64,000 nt of DNA, from assembly GCF_013403985.1 (NCBI RefSeq), contig NZ_JABFDF010000003.1:1-64000 (forward strand), written 5' to 3'. Positions 42,393-50,294 of this stretch are shown one piece after another. The DNA comes from Winogradskyella ludwigii. GTDB lineage: Bacteria; Bacteroidota; Bacteroidia; Flavobacteriales; Flavobacteriaceae. Below the pieces are notes generated by a model that searched no databases, had not been told where the DNA came from, and saw only the letters and a program-made list of their open reading frames with translations. How positions within the stretch are numbered: position 1 is the first letter of the stretch; each line of letters opens with the position of its first letter. Position numbers and translations under genes: made by a program.

Positions 42393-43757
42393 ATGCAAAC
42401 AAAACTAAAATCATATTTAAACCGTACAACTAGCGCAGCACCTTTAGCTGTTTTTAGAATAGGTTTTGGTGCTATGATGTTAGCTAGTATCATTAGGTTT
42501 TGGTCATTGGGTTGGATAGATAAGCTCTATTTACAACCAAAATTTCAGTTTTCTTATTATGGTTTTGAGTGGATAAAACCAATAGGGAATTATACCTATC
42601 TATTGTTTGCAATAGCTGGTTTGGCAGCACTCTTTGTGCTCATTGGTTTTAAATACAGAATTGCCGTTATTACATTTTTTCTGAGTTTTACTTATATAGA
42701 ATTGATGGATAAAACCACCTATCTTAATCACTACTATTTTATAAGTGTATTGAGCTTTTTAATGTGTTTTTTACCAGCTAATGCCTACTTTTCTTTGGAT
42801 GCATTCATCAAAAAAACACAATATAAGCAAATACCAAAATGGACTATAGATAGTATAAAACTATTACTTGGTATGGTCTATTTTTATGCTGGCTTGGCCA
42901 AATTAAATAGCGATTGGTTGTTTAAAGCAATGCCATTAAAAATCTGGTTACCATCTAAATACGATATTCCAATTATTGGAGAAACTTTAATGCATAAGGA
43001 ATGGTTTCATTTTGCCATGAGTTGGTCTGGTATGTTATACGATTTAGCAATTCCTTTTTTATTATTGTATAAAAAAACGAGAACAGTTGCCTTTATCATA
43101 GTTATAATATTTCATGTGTTTACTAGAATATTATTCCCTATAGGTATGTTTCCGTATATAATGATTGTGTCAACTTTAATATTTTTTGATGCCAATATTC
43201 ACGAAAAAATATTGAACGTTTTTAGAAAGGGAATTAGTCTTCTAAAATTAAAAGCAACAGAACTCAATACTCAAGTTTATAACTATTCTAATCGAAAAAT
43301 TAGTATTCCAATTCTCGTTGTGTTTTTTACTTTACAATTGGCAATGCCTTGGCGCTATTTATTGTATCCAAACGAATTATTTTGGACAGAAGAAGGCTAT
43401 CGATTTTCTTGGAGAGTGATGCTAATGGAAAAAGCAGGTTATGCTAATTTTAAAATTGTAAATAGCGAGACTAATGATTTTTTCTATGTGAATAATCTCG
43501 ATTTTTTAACACCATTTCAGGAAAAACAAATGAGTTTTCAGCCTGATTTTATTTTAGAATATGCACATTATTTAGGTGATCATTTTAAAAGTCAAGGCCA
43601 TGAGAATGTTCAAGTTTTTGTAGAATGTTTTGCCGCTCTAAACGGAAGAATGAGTCAACCCTATATTGACCCTAAAATAGATTTATACAATGAAAAAGAA
43701 TCGTTTAACCATAAAAAATGGATATTACCATTCAATGATGAAATTAAAGGTTTATAA
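42393..43757 (+). CDS. HTTM-domain / vitamin K-dependent gamma-carboxylase-like membrane protein
   Basis: A 454-aa membrane protein with about six to eight helices in the first 300 residues. LAVFRIGFGAMMLASI, the DKTTYLNHYYF loop, LLGMVYFYAGLAKLNSDWL and FHFAMSWSGMLYDLAIPF are hallmarks of the HTTM domain shared with vitamin K-dependent gamma-glutamyl carboxylases. A soluble C-terminal part follows (about 315-454), as in the carboxylases. Bacterial members are mostly uncharacterised. The TonB-receptor start overlaps its last codons, so the two are coupled. The substrate might be a neighbouring lipoprotein (speculation). Confidence 0.88.
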   Translation: MQTKLKSYLNRTTSAAPLAVFRIGFGAMMLASIIRFWSLGWIDKLYLQPKFQFSYYGFEWIKPIGNYTYLLFAIAGLAALFVLIGFKYRIAVITFFLSFTYIELMDKTTYLNHYYFISVLSFLMCFLPANAYFSLDAFIKKTQYKQIPKWTIDSIKLLLGMVYFYAGLAKLNSDWLFKAMPLKIWLPSKYDIPIIGETLMHKEWFHFAMSWSGMLYDLAIPFLLLYKKTRTVAFIIVIIFHVFTRILFPIGMFPYIMIVSTLIFFDANIHEKILNVFRKGISLLKLKATELNTQVYNYSNRKISIPILVVFFTLQLAMPWRYLLYPNELFWTEEGYRFSWRVMLMEKAGYANFKIVNSETNDFFYVNNLDFLTPFQEKQMSFQPDFILEYAHYLGDHFKSQGHENVQVFVECFAALNGRMSQPYIDPKIDLYNEKESFNHKKWILPFNDEIKGL

Positions 43758-46167
43758 CACATTACTCGTTTTATTTATTGCAATGACTACTGTTTTAGCT
43801 CAGAATAAAGTATCAGGAGTTGTTACAGATAAAGCATCAAATAAGACATTAGCTAACGTAGAAATATTTGAAAAATCGTCTGGTGTATTAGCTAAGACAA
43901 ACACTGATGGTTATTATGAGTTTACAACAAATAAGAAGACGATAACATTGGTTTTTTTCTCTTATGAATTTCAAGTGGCAGAAATTCAATTGACAATAGC
44001 TACAGACACAACAATTAATCAACAACTTGAAGCTTTAGGAGAACAATTATCAGCTGTAGAAATTACAGCAAGAAAATCTAAAGTATTTGAATTAAGCAGA
44101 TTAAAAGATGTAGAAGAAACCGCTATTTACGCAGGTAAAAAAACGGAGGTTATTCTTGTAGATCAGTCTATGGCAAATTTAGCATCTAATAATGCTAGAC
44201 AGATTTTTAGTCAGGTGGCAGGTTTAAATATTTTTCAGAATGATGATGCAGGTTTGCAATTAAATATTGGTGGTAGAGGCTTAGATCCAAATAGAACGTC
44301 TAATTTTAATACAAGGCAAAACGGTTACGATATTAGTGCAGATGTTTTAGGATATCCTGAGAGTTATTACACACCAGCATCAGAAGCTTTAGAGCAAATA
44401 CAAGTGGTGCGTGGAGCAGCATCTTTACAGTATGGAACACAATTTGGAGGGCTTATTAATTTTAAAATAAAATCGCCTAATCCTAATAAACCTATTGAGT
44501 TCTTAACCAGAAATACATTAGGAAGTAATGGACTATATACCAACTTTACAAGCTTAAGTGGTACCAAAGATAAGTTTAGTTATTACACCTATTTCAATTA
44601 TAAAAAAGGAGATGGATTTAGACCAAACTCAGAATTCGAATCTAAAAATGCGTTTATCCATTTGGGCTACCAATTATCCGATAAAACTAAACTTACAGGC
44701 GAGTTAACATATCTGCGTTATTTAGCACAGCAAGCAGGTGGTTTAAGTGATGCTATGTTTAATGAAGATGCTTTTCAAAGTAACAGATTACGAAATTGGT
44801 TCCAAGTAGATTGGTTGCTTTATAATTTTAAACTAGCGCATAAATTTTCTGAGAAAACTAACTTTACATTTAATTTCTTTGGACTAAACGCAGAACGTAA
44901 TGCTTTAGGGTTTAGAACAAATCGTCAGGATATACCAGATAATTTTGCAGAGCGTGATTTAATAATTGGTGAGTATAATAATTTTGGTTTTGAAGCGAGG
45001 TTACTTAATAAGTACAAGTTATTTGGTAAGGATGCAACAGGTTTAATAGGTACTAAATTCTATAAAGCAGATAATACATCTATTCAAGGTCCAGGAAGTG
45101 ATGGTATTGGACCAGATTTTGAATTACAGACAGATGACTTCCCTAATTATGGAAATCAATCTAACTTTAGTAATCCAAACCTTAACGTTGCTATTTTTGG
45201 AGAAAACATATTTTATTTAAACGATAAATGGTCAATAACACCAGGATTTAGGTTAGAATATATAAAAACTGAAAGTGATGGGTTTTCTAAACGTATTAAT
45301 TTAGATGGAGCTGGAAATGTGATATTAAATGAAACAGAATTTTCAGATGAGTTAAACGAACGTTCTTTTGTATTGTTTGGATTGGGTACAAGTTATAAAC
45401 CCAATGATAATTTAGAATTTTATGCTAACGCTTCTCAAAATTATAGATCTGTAACATTCTCTGATATTAACTTAGTGAATCCAAATTTTAGTGTAAGACC
45501 TTTAGTTGATGAAACAGGTTTAACTGGTGATTTTGGTTTTAGAGGAACTTTAAAAGAGGCAATTTCGTTTGATATTAGTGCTTTTAGTCTGTTCTATAAT
45601 GATAGAATTGGGATTACGTTAGAAGTGCAAAATGATAATAGTGTTAGAAAAGTAAGAGACAATATTGGTGATGCTTTTATTGTTGGCTTAGAATCTTTAA
45701 TAGATTTTGATCTCAACAAACTTTTTATAAACGATAGTAAATATAGATTCAACTATTTTATAAATACGTCTGTCATTCATTCAGAATACGTACAATCTGA
45801 CGAATCAGGGATTGAAGGTAATCAAGTTGAATTTGTACCACAATTAAACATAAAAACAGGTTTACGTTTTGCTTATGAGAATTTACAAGCAAGTATTCAG
45901 TATACATATTTGTCTGAGCAATTTTCTGATGCACCCAATTCTAGTAGTGATCCTTTAGGTAGCTCTGGAATCATTGGTTTAATTCCTTCTTATGATATTT
46001 TAGACCTTTCGTTATCCTATCAATACAAACAATTTAAATTAGAAACAGGAATCAATAACGTTTTAGATAATACTTATTTTACACGAAGAGCAACAGGATA
46101 TCCTGGACCAGGGATTTTGCCATCACCACCAAGAAATTGGTATACAACTTTAGAAATTAAACTTTAG
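43735..46167 (+). CDS. TonB-dependent receptor, FecA-like
   Basis: An outer-membrane receptor of about 810 aa. The open frame starts at 43690, but ATG 43735 (or 43738) starts the signal peptide MMKLKVYNTLLVLFIA ending VLAQ. A carboxypeptidase-like domain follows (about 22-105), then a plug (about 120-250; QIQVVRGAASLQYGTQFGGLINFKI), and a barrel ending in WYTTLEIKL. The plug resembles ferric-citrate-type receptors. It overlaps the HTTM gene by about 20 nt. Last gene of the DUF4856-imelysin-HTTM-receptor set. Confidence 0.9.
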   Translation: MMKLKVYNTLLVLFIAMTTVLAQNKVSGVVTDKASNKTLANVEIFEKSSGVLAKTNTDGYYEFTTNKKTITLVFFSYEFQVAEIQLTIATDTTINQQLEALGEQLSAVEITARKSKVFELSRLKDVEETAIYAGKKTEVILVDQSMANLASNNARQIFSQVAGLNIFQNDDAGLQLNIGGRGLDPNRTSNFNTRQNGYDISADVLGYPESYYTPASEALEQIQVVRGAASLQYGTQFGGLINFKIKSPNPNKPIEFLTRNTLGSNGLYTNFTSLSGTKDKFSYYTYFNYKKGDGFRPNSEFESKNAFIHLGYQLSDKTKLTGELTYLRYLAQQAGGLSDAMFNEDAFQSNRLRNWFQVDWLLYNFKLAHKFSEKTNFTFNFFGLNAERNALGFRTNRQDIPDNFAERDLIIGEYNNFGFEARLLNKYKLFGKDATGLIGTKFYKADNTSIQGPGSDGIGPDFELQTDDFPNYGNQSNFSNPNLNVAIFGENIFYLNDKWSITPGFRLEYIKTESDGFSKRINLDGAGNVILNETEFSDELNERSFVLFGLGTSYKPNDNLEFYANASQNYRSVTFSDINLVNPNFSVRPLVDETGLTGDFGFRGTLKEAISFDISAFSLFYNDRIGITLEVQNDNSVRKVRDNIGDAFIVGLESLIDFDLNKLFINDSKYRFNYFINTSVIHSEYVQSDESGIEGNQVEFVPQLNIKTGLRFAYENLQASIQYTYLSEQFSDAPNSSSDPLGSSGIIGLIPSYDILDLSLSYQYKQFKLETGINNVLDNTYFTRRATGYPGPGILPSPPRNWYTTLEIKL

Positions 46168-46298
46168 TTAAAGGATAGTAGAGGCTATGTAACGATTGTA
46201 AAAGATATATTTGTAAAAACTATTGATATCGTTACAGCTAACACTAGCACTATATATATTGTATCTTTATTTTTTAAATTGTTTTAAAAATATTTTAA

Positions 46299-46655
46299 TT
46301 AATTCAACTTATTCTTTTTTAGTAAAATATCCATTTCAATCTGAAAAATGGTACCTTTTAATAAATCTACCATTTGATTAATTTCAATATAACTCATCGC
46401 AAAACTTACCATTCCAGAAGGTGTTTCAAGTAGTATAGCTTTAATTGAATTGTCTGATTTGCATTCTTCGCATAATTCCAGATTGTCCAATATTTTAGTT
46501 ATATATTTTAATAATCTTGTTAGCTGTCTGTTTGTAAGGTTTAATCCTGTATTTCCAAATACGATTTGAATTTTTTTCGTGTTTTTGATAGGACTATTTT
46601 TCCATTTAAATGCAATTCCAAAATCGTTATGATAAAGTTTATATATATCGTTCAT
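46299..46655 (-). CDS. Small protein of unknown function, paralogue of 39454-39804
   Basis: A 118-aa protein without signal peptide that aligns over its full length with the 116-aa protein at 39454. The best blocks are the start M-DI--(L)Y-N--GI-F--K and the end M-DLLKGTIFQ. A CEEC-like Cys pair lies in the middle (LELCEECK). It starts four nt behind the small 62-aa ORF, whose upstream gap carries an operator-like motif, so it belongs to the presumed iron regulon. Not recognised further. Confidence 0.72.
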   Translation of the reverse strand: MNDIYKLYHNDFGIAFKWKNSPIKNTKKIQIVFGNTGLNLTNRQLTRLLKYITKILDNLELCEECKSDNSIKAILLETPSGMVSFAMSYIEINQMVDLLKGTIFQIEMDILLKKNKLN

Positions 46656-46659
46656 TGCA

Positions 46660-46848
46660 CTAGTCTTTTTTTGTTTTCAAAAGCTTTATAAGACAGAAAT
46701 TTCTAACCATCTGGATGCATAATTTGTTTGATTTGTTTTGAGATATATCTGAAGTTTGAATGAATACTCTGGCATCAGGATTAATAATCTGAAAAGCGTC
46801 CATATTAGAGGTTTTATAGGAAATCATTTTATCTAAAATTGAAATCAA
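46660..46848 (-). CDS. Small ORF upstream of the 118-aa gene
   Basis: A 62-aa ORF with possible starts at 46848, 46827 or 46803 (MISYKTSNMDAFQIINPDARV...). The stop lies four nt before the next ATG, an operon-like spacing, and an operator-like motif ends seven nt upstream of the longest start. No domain recognised; codons look ordinary for the region. It may be a true small protein or only leader sequence. Confidence 0.4.
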   Translation of the reverse strand: MISILDKMISYKTSNMDAFQIINPDARVFIQTSDISQNKSNKLCIQMVRNFCLIKLLKTKKD

Positions 46849-46854
46849 ATTTAA

Positions 46855-46877
46855 TAATTTAAAACCATTCTAAATAA
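46855..46877. promoter_or_regulatory. Operator-like motif (Fur-like box) between the small genes and ferritin
   Basis: TAATTTAAA-N5-TCTAAATAA; the right half matches the consensus half-site fully, the left in 7 of 9. It is seven nt from the minus-strand ORF and 107 nt from the ferritin start. Confidence 0.5.
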
Positions 46878-46983
46878 TAATTCAAGTATTTAATGGTAAC
46901 TAATAGTTTAGAGTGCTTATATATTTAATTAGAGGATTTAAATAAGCATTTAAACTTTATTACCTTTATAAAAAAATTAAATT

Positions 46984-47487
46984 ATGAATTCATCAATAGA
47001 ACAATTATTAAATAATCAAATAAAATATGAAGCTCAAGCTTCAATCCAATATTTAGCCATGGCATCTTGGGCAGACGCTCAAGGTTACAACGGTGTTGCA
47101 GATTTTTTTTACAGTCAATCAGAAGAAGAACGTCTTCACATGACTAAGCTTGTAAAATTTGTAAATGAGAGAAGTGGTAAAGTGCTTATACCAGCGTTAG
47201 AAGAACCTAAACATGATTTTGAATCGCTTAATGAACTTTTTGAGAAGTTTTTAAATAGCGAGATATATGTTACAGAACAGATTAGTCATGTTATTTATGA
47301 GTGTTTACAAAACAAAGATTATAACGTTCATAATTTTATGCAATGGTATGTTACAGAGCAGTTAGAAGAAGAAGCAATGGCAAGAACTTTATTGGATAAA
47401 TTAAACATTATTGGTAATGATAAATCTGGTCATTATTTATTTGATCGAGATATAAATGTTATAGCTGCTAAGCAAAGTAATGAATAA
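46984..47487 (+). CDS. ftnA: Ferritin, non-heme (FtnA type)
   Basis: A 167-aa ferritin that oxidises Fe(II) and stores it as mineral in a 24-mer. The ferroxidase residues are visible: Glu in NQIKYEAQASIQYLAMASW, the SEEERLHM segment with Glu and His, Glu in the third helix region and Gln/Glu in QWYVTEQLEEE. Full length. It lies between two groups of iron genes and is followed by a terminator. Confidence 0.93.
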   Translation: MNSSIEQLLNNQIKYEAQASIQYLAMASWADAQGYNGVADFFYSQSEEERLHMTKLVKFVNERSGKVLIPALEEPKHDFESLNELFEKFLNSEIYVTEQISHVIYECLQNKDYNVHNFMQWYVTEQLEEEAMARTLLDKLNIIGNDKSGHYLFDRDINVIAAKQSNE

Positions 47488-47505
47488 TAAATAGTGTTAA
47501 TATTT

Positions 47506-47537
47506 AAAAGACTCCTTATTAAGGAGTCTTTTTTTTT
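47506..47537 (+). terminator. Terminator behind ferritin
   Basis: A perfect 12-bp stem AAAAGACTCCTT / AAGGAGTCTTTT (47506-47517, 47521-47532) with a 3-nt loop and a T-run to 47537. Confidence 0.9.
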
Positions 47538-47538
47538 G

Positions 47539-47546
47539 TAAATTTG
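47539..47546 (+). promoter_or_regulatory. -7 element before the small Cys/Lys-rich gene
   Basis: TAAATTTG fits TAnnTTTG. The -33 position has TTA rather than TTG. An operator-like motif begins four nt downstream. Confidence 0.45.
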
Positions 47547-47549
47547 TTT

Positions 47550-47572
47550 TTATTTAGAACAGATAAGAATAA
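47550..47572. promoter_or_regulatory. Operator-like motif before the small Cys/Lys-rich gene
   Basis: TTATTTAGA-N5-TAAGAATAA. The left half-site is perfect, the right 6 of 9. It covers the expected transcription start and runs up to the ATG. Confidence 0.5.
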
Positions 47573-47715
47573 TGAACACGGCTATTATTGATTCTCAAAA
47601 TGTATTAATCATTTTACCATGTATGATGTCATGTGGTAGTGATACCAAGAAAAAATGCTGTAAAAAGTTTAAGAAAAAGGGAAAGACTAACTGTAAGCGT
47701 TGCCCAAAACTTTAA
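47572..47715 (+). CDS. 47-aa Cys- and Lys-rich small protein
   Basis: The ATG at 47572 opens 47 codons: a short hydrophobic stretch with LIILPCMMSC (lipobox-like) followed by TKKKCCKKFKKKGKTNCKRCPKL. Six Cys and about 14 basic residues sit in 47. It directly follows an operator-like motif and a -7 element, and its stop is two nt from the convergent imelysin gene. I think similar small Cys/Lys lipoproteins occur in other Flavobacteriaceae but cannot check. It could be a metal-binding lipoprotein or a small peptide of other use. Confidence 0.55.
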   Translation: MNTAIIDSQNVLIILPCMMSCGSDTKKKCCKKFKKKGKTNCKRCPKL

Positions 47716-47717
47716 GT

Positions 47718-48794
47718 TTAATCTCCATCAGTATCTGTTGTAGTAATTACAATAGATAAAATACTTCTTACATCAACAGCAAATAAAATACGTAAATCTT
47801 CTAGTTTAGAATGTAAGTCTTCTACTTGGCTATGGTTTTGGACTACAGCTTCGCTTAAAGGTGTGGTTATAGCATTAAGAGCTGCATAAATTTCATTTAT
47901 CTTGTTTTGTATAGCGTCATTTAAGTCTGTTGTATTAGTAATAGAAAACACGTAATCATCCAACCCTAATCCACTTGGGTTAAAATAAGCAGTCTCTACA
48001 CTTTCAATACTTGCTAGCACAAGTGCTTTAGAAGTACCACTATAATAGGCTTGTGTTAATTCAGAATTAATAACTTGAGAATTTTCTAAACCAGCAGGTT
48101 TACCAACCTTTGTAGTTTTAGTAACATCTAATGCATTATGAATACCATTGTAATATTGATTAAATGAACCTTGAATTCCAGAATCATCATTATTGCTAAA
48201 TGAAGTCGCAAAATCGTCTCCAGAAGTAGACCATATTTCTTTAAGTCTTTCAGCTCTAGATGTTAAGTAAGCCGAAGATAATCTTAAATAATTTCGTCGT
48301 TTTTCAGAATCTAAAAAGCTTTGATTAGTAGTTGATGCATCTTCAGCAAACAATAAATATTCTAAAGCTGCTAACGATTTTGCTTGAGAACTAATTGTTG
48401 ACATAAAATTTTCATCAATAGTGTCGTTATCAGAGATAAAAAATTCAATAGCTCCTTCTACAGTTGGCCAATTATAGATGGATGTGTGTATAAATTGATC
48501 TCTAGCACTACCAATATGGTGTACATAAGTTTTTTCATAAGCAATAGCCGCAACTTGCCATTGTGCTTTTGCAGTTTCTAAATTAGCAGTTGTAGTATTA
48601 TTTAAATAGTTATTTACAGCCAGCTCAAACGTAATGCTAGAATTAGCAAACGTATCTATGGAAGGTATTATTTGTTGATTAGTTAAATCAGTTAATAACG
48701 TTTTAATTTTAAATCCGTTATTAGAATCGTCATTACTGTTACAATTAACAAATAGAAGTAATGCAATGGTTAAAAATAATGCTGTTTTTTTCAT
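47718..48794 (-). CDS. Imelysin-family lipoprotein (copy 2)
   Basis: A 358-aa lipoprotein (lipobox LLFVNC, Cys18) of the imelysin fold. The place of GxHxxE reads S140-L-A-A-L-E145, so Gly and His are missing while Glu stays. The second-half motif SGTSKALVLASIESVETAYF is present. Last gene of the three-gene operon imelysin - diheme oxidase - imelysin, six nt behind the oxidase gene. The same order is seen in iron clusters of other bacteria (IrpA-thiol oxidoreductase-imelysin). Confidence 0.87.
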   Translation of the reverse strand: MKKTALFLTIALLLFVNCNSNDDSNNGFKIKTLLTDLTNQQIIPSIDTFANSSITFELAVNNYLNNTTTANLETAKAQWQVAAIAYEKTYVHHIGSARDQFIHTSIYNWPTVEGAIEFFISDNDTIDENFMSTISSQAKSLAALEYLLFAEDASTTNQSFLDSEKRRNYLRLSSAYLTSRAERLKEIWSTSGDDFATSFSNNDDSGIQGSFNQYYNGIHNALDVTKTTKVGKPAGLENSQVINSELTQAYYSGTSKALVLASIESVETAYFNPSGLGLDDYVFSITNTTDLNDAIQNKINEIYAALNAITTPLSEAVVQNHSQVEDLHSKLEDLRILFAVDVRSILSIVITTTDTDGD

Positions 48795-48800
48795 AATTTC

Positions 48801-50210
48801 TTATAATGAGTTTACAAAATCAATAACGTTTTCACGTTCCTCTTCTGATAAATTTTTAAAGGCTGTTTTAATAGTTTCAGCTTCTCCACCATGCCAAAGT
48901 ATGGCTTCTTCAATATTGCGAGCACGTCCATCATGCAAGAAAAACGTATGATTATTAACTGTAGAAATAAGACCAATTCCCCAAAGTGGTTGCGTACGCC
49001 ATTCGTTGCCATTGGCATCAAAATCTGGTCTGTTGTCAGCCAAATCATCTCCCATATCATGCAGTAGAAAATCAGAATAAGGTTTTATAGTTACATTTTC
49101 TAAAAGTGAACTTACTTCTGAAGGTCCTGTAGTTTGATTAATGGCATGGCAGCCAATACAATTTAATTCACTAAAAAGAGCTTTTCCTTTTAACACAGAT
49201 TCTTCTGTGAAATTTCGTCTATTGGGAACTGCTAAATTAGATTGATAAAATAAAATACGATCTAATTGAGTATCTGTAACTTCTGGTTCTCCACCATTAG
49301 GAGCGTCAATACAATCTTGTTGTGGTGACGGACAATTAGTTTCTGGAAAAAGCGATGTCGTTAAGCCCATATCTCCACTTAAAGCTCCAGCTATTTGTTG
49401 CTTTAGAGTAGGCATATTAGCTTTCCAACCATATTTTCCGATTTTATCAGTAAGCTCTTCAACATCGTAAACGTAATTTGGTCGTCCAGAAATACCATCA
49501 TCATTAATATCAAACTCATCTGCAAATTGTAAAATTTCACTATCTGGTAGTGCACTTACTAATCCTAAACCTATGGTTTGTTGTGCTACTCTAGGTGACA
49601 TTTCTACACCTACCAAACTTCCAAATTGTTCATCAGAAAATGAATAAATTGGTTTTTGTAGTTGGTAAGACGTTCCATCTGCATATTCACCATTTATATA
49701 CTCATAAGTAACATTTACTTTGGCTTCATACGGAATATCGTTATTAGCTCTATCTTGAAGTTGCGTGCCGTAATTTGCAACAGGATTGTTATTACCAAAG
49801 CTATCTTGTCCAGGTAAACTAATTCGCATTAAAAAACCATCAGAATCTTGTCCATTAACTAATGGTCCACCGCGACCATCTTTAAAATGGCATCCTGCAC
49901 AAGCTCTAGCATTAAACGTAGGTCCTAAACCATCTCTTCCTGTAGTCGAAGCAGGTGAAGACACCCAATTTTGATTGAACAAAGAATTTCCTGTAGAAAA
50001 TTGACCAATTTCTGTAAACGATAAACCGTCAATTTCAAAACCAAAAGCATTACCACTAGTACTATTAACACCTAAAGAACCTGTTAAATACTCTTCACCT
50101 TCTTCGTATAGATTTTCAACAGAAGTGTAATTGTCATCATCAGATTTACAAGATGTAAATCCAATAGTTAAGATCATTAAAAAAATGAAATTTGTTTTTC
50201 TTTTTAACAA
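48801..50210 (-). CDS. Diheme c-type cytochrome, DUF1111 (thiol oxidoreductase-like) lipoprotein
   Basis: A 469-aa lipoprotein (lipobox GFTSC, Cys21). Two heme-c sites, ACAGCHFKDGRGG near residue 100 and NCIGCHAINQT near residue 350, and a closing HDGRARNIEEAILWHGGEA segment mark the DUF1111 diheme oxidase family, related to cytochrome c peroxidases. It may oxidise Fe(II) or pass electrons for iron uptake by the neighbouring imelysins (inference). The start is a TTG at 50210; an in-frame stop precedes it and no ATG gives a full signal peptide. Confidence 0.9.
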   Translation of the reverse strand: MLKRKTNFIFLMILTIGFTSCKSDDDNYTSVENLYEEGEEYLTGSLGVNSTSGNAFGFEIDGLSFTEIGQFSTGNSLFNQNWVSSPASTTGRDGLGPTFNARACAGCHFKDGRGGPLVNGQDSDGFLMRISLPGQDSFGNNNPVANYGTQLQDRANNDIPYEAKVNVTYEYINGEYADGTSYQLQKPIYSFSDEQFGSLVGVEMSPRVAQQTIGLGLVSALPDSEILQFADEFDINDDGISGRPNYVYDVEELTDKIGKYGWKANMPTLKQQIAGALSGDMGLTTSLFPETNCPSPQQDCIDAPNGGEPEVTDTQLDRILFYQSNLAVPNRRNFTEESVLKGKALFSELNCIGCHAINQTTGPSEVSSLLENVTIKPYSDFLLHDMGDDLADNRPDFDANGNEWRTQPLWGIGLISTVNNHTFFLHDGRARNIEEAILWHGGEAETIKTAFKNLSEEERENVIDFVNSL

Positions 50211-50227
50211 GGTCTAAAATGTTTTAA

Positions 50228-50267
50228 ATAGATAAATCCCAAAACGCAAAGTTCGGGATTTATCTAT
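50228..50267 (-). terminator. Perfect 13-bp hairpin between imelysin and diheme genes
   Basis: ATAGATAAATCCC / GGGATTTATCTAT with a 14-nt loop. No real T-run follows on the minus strand, so partial termination or mRNA protection is more likely than a full stop. Confidence 0.45.
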
Positions 50268-50294
50268 GTTTACTAAAATTTAATATTAAATTAT

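Noticed and set aside
46230..46270. GCTAACACTA followed by ATATATA near 46237, similar to 1099-1117
   Set aside because: Ten matching bases in AT-rich DNA without the second arm, palindrome or small cassette gene; too little to call another recombination site.
48812..49060. An 82-aa minus-strand ORF within the diheme oxidase gene
   Set aside because: Same strand, other frame; the diheme protein is intact across this stretch, including the closing motif.
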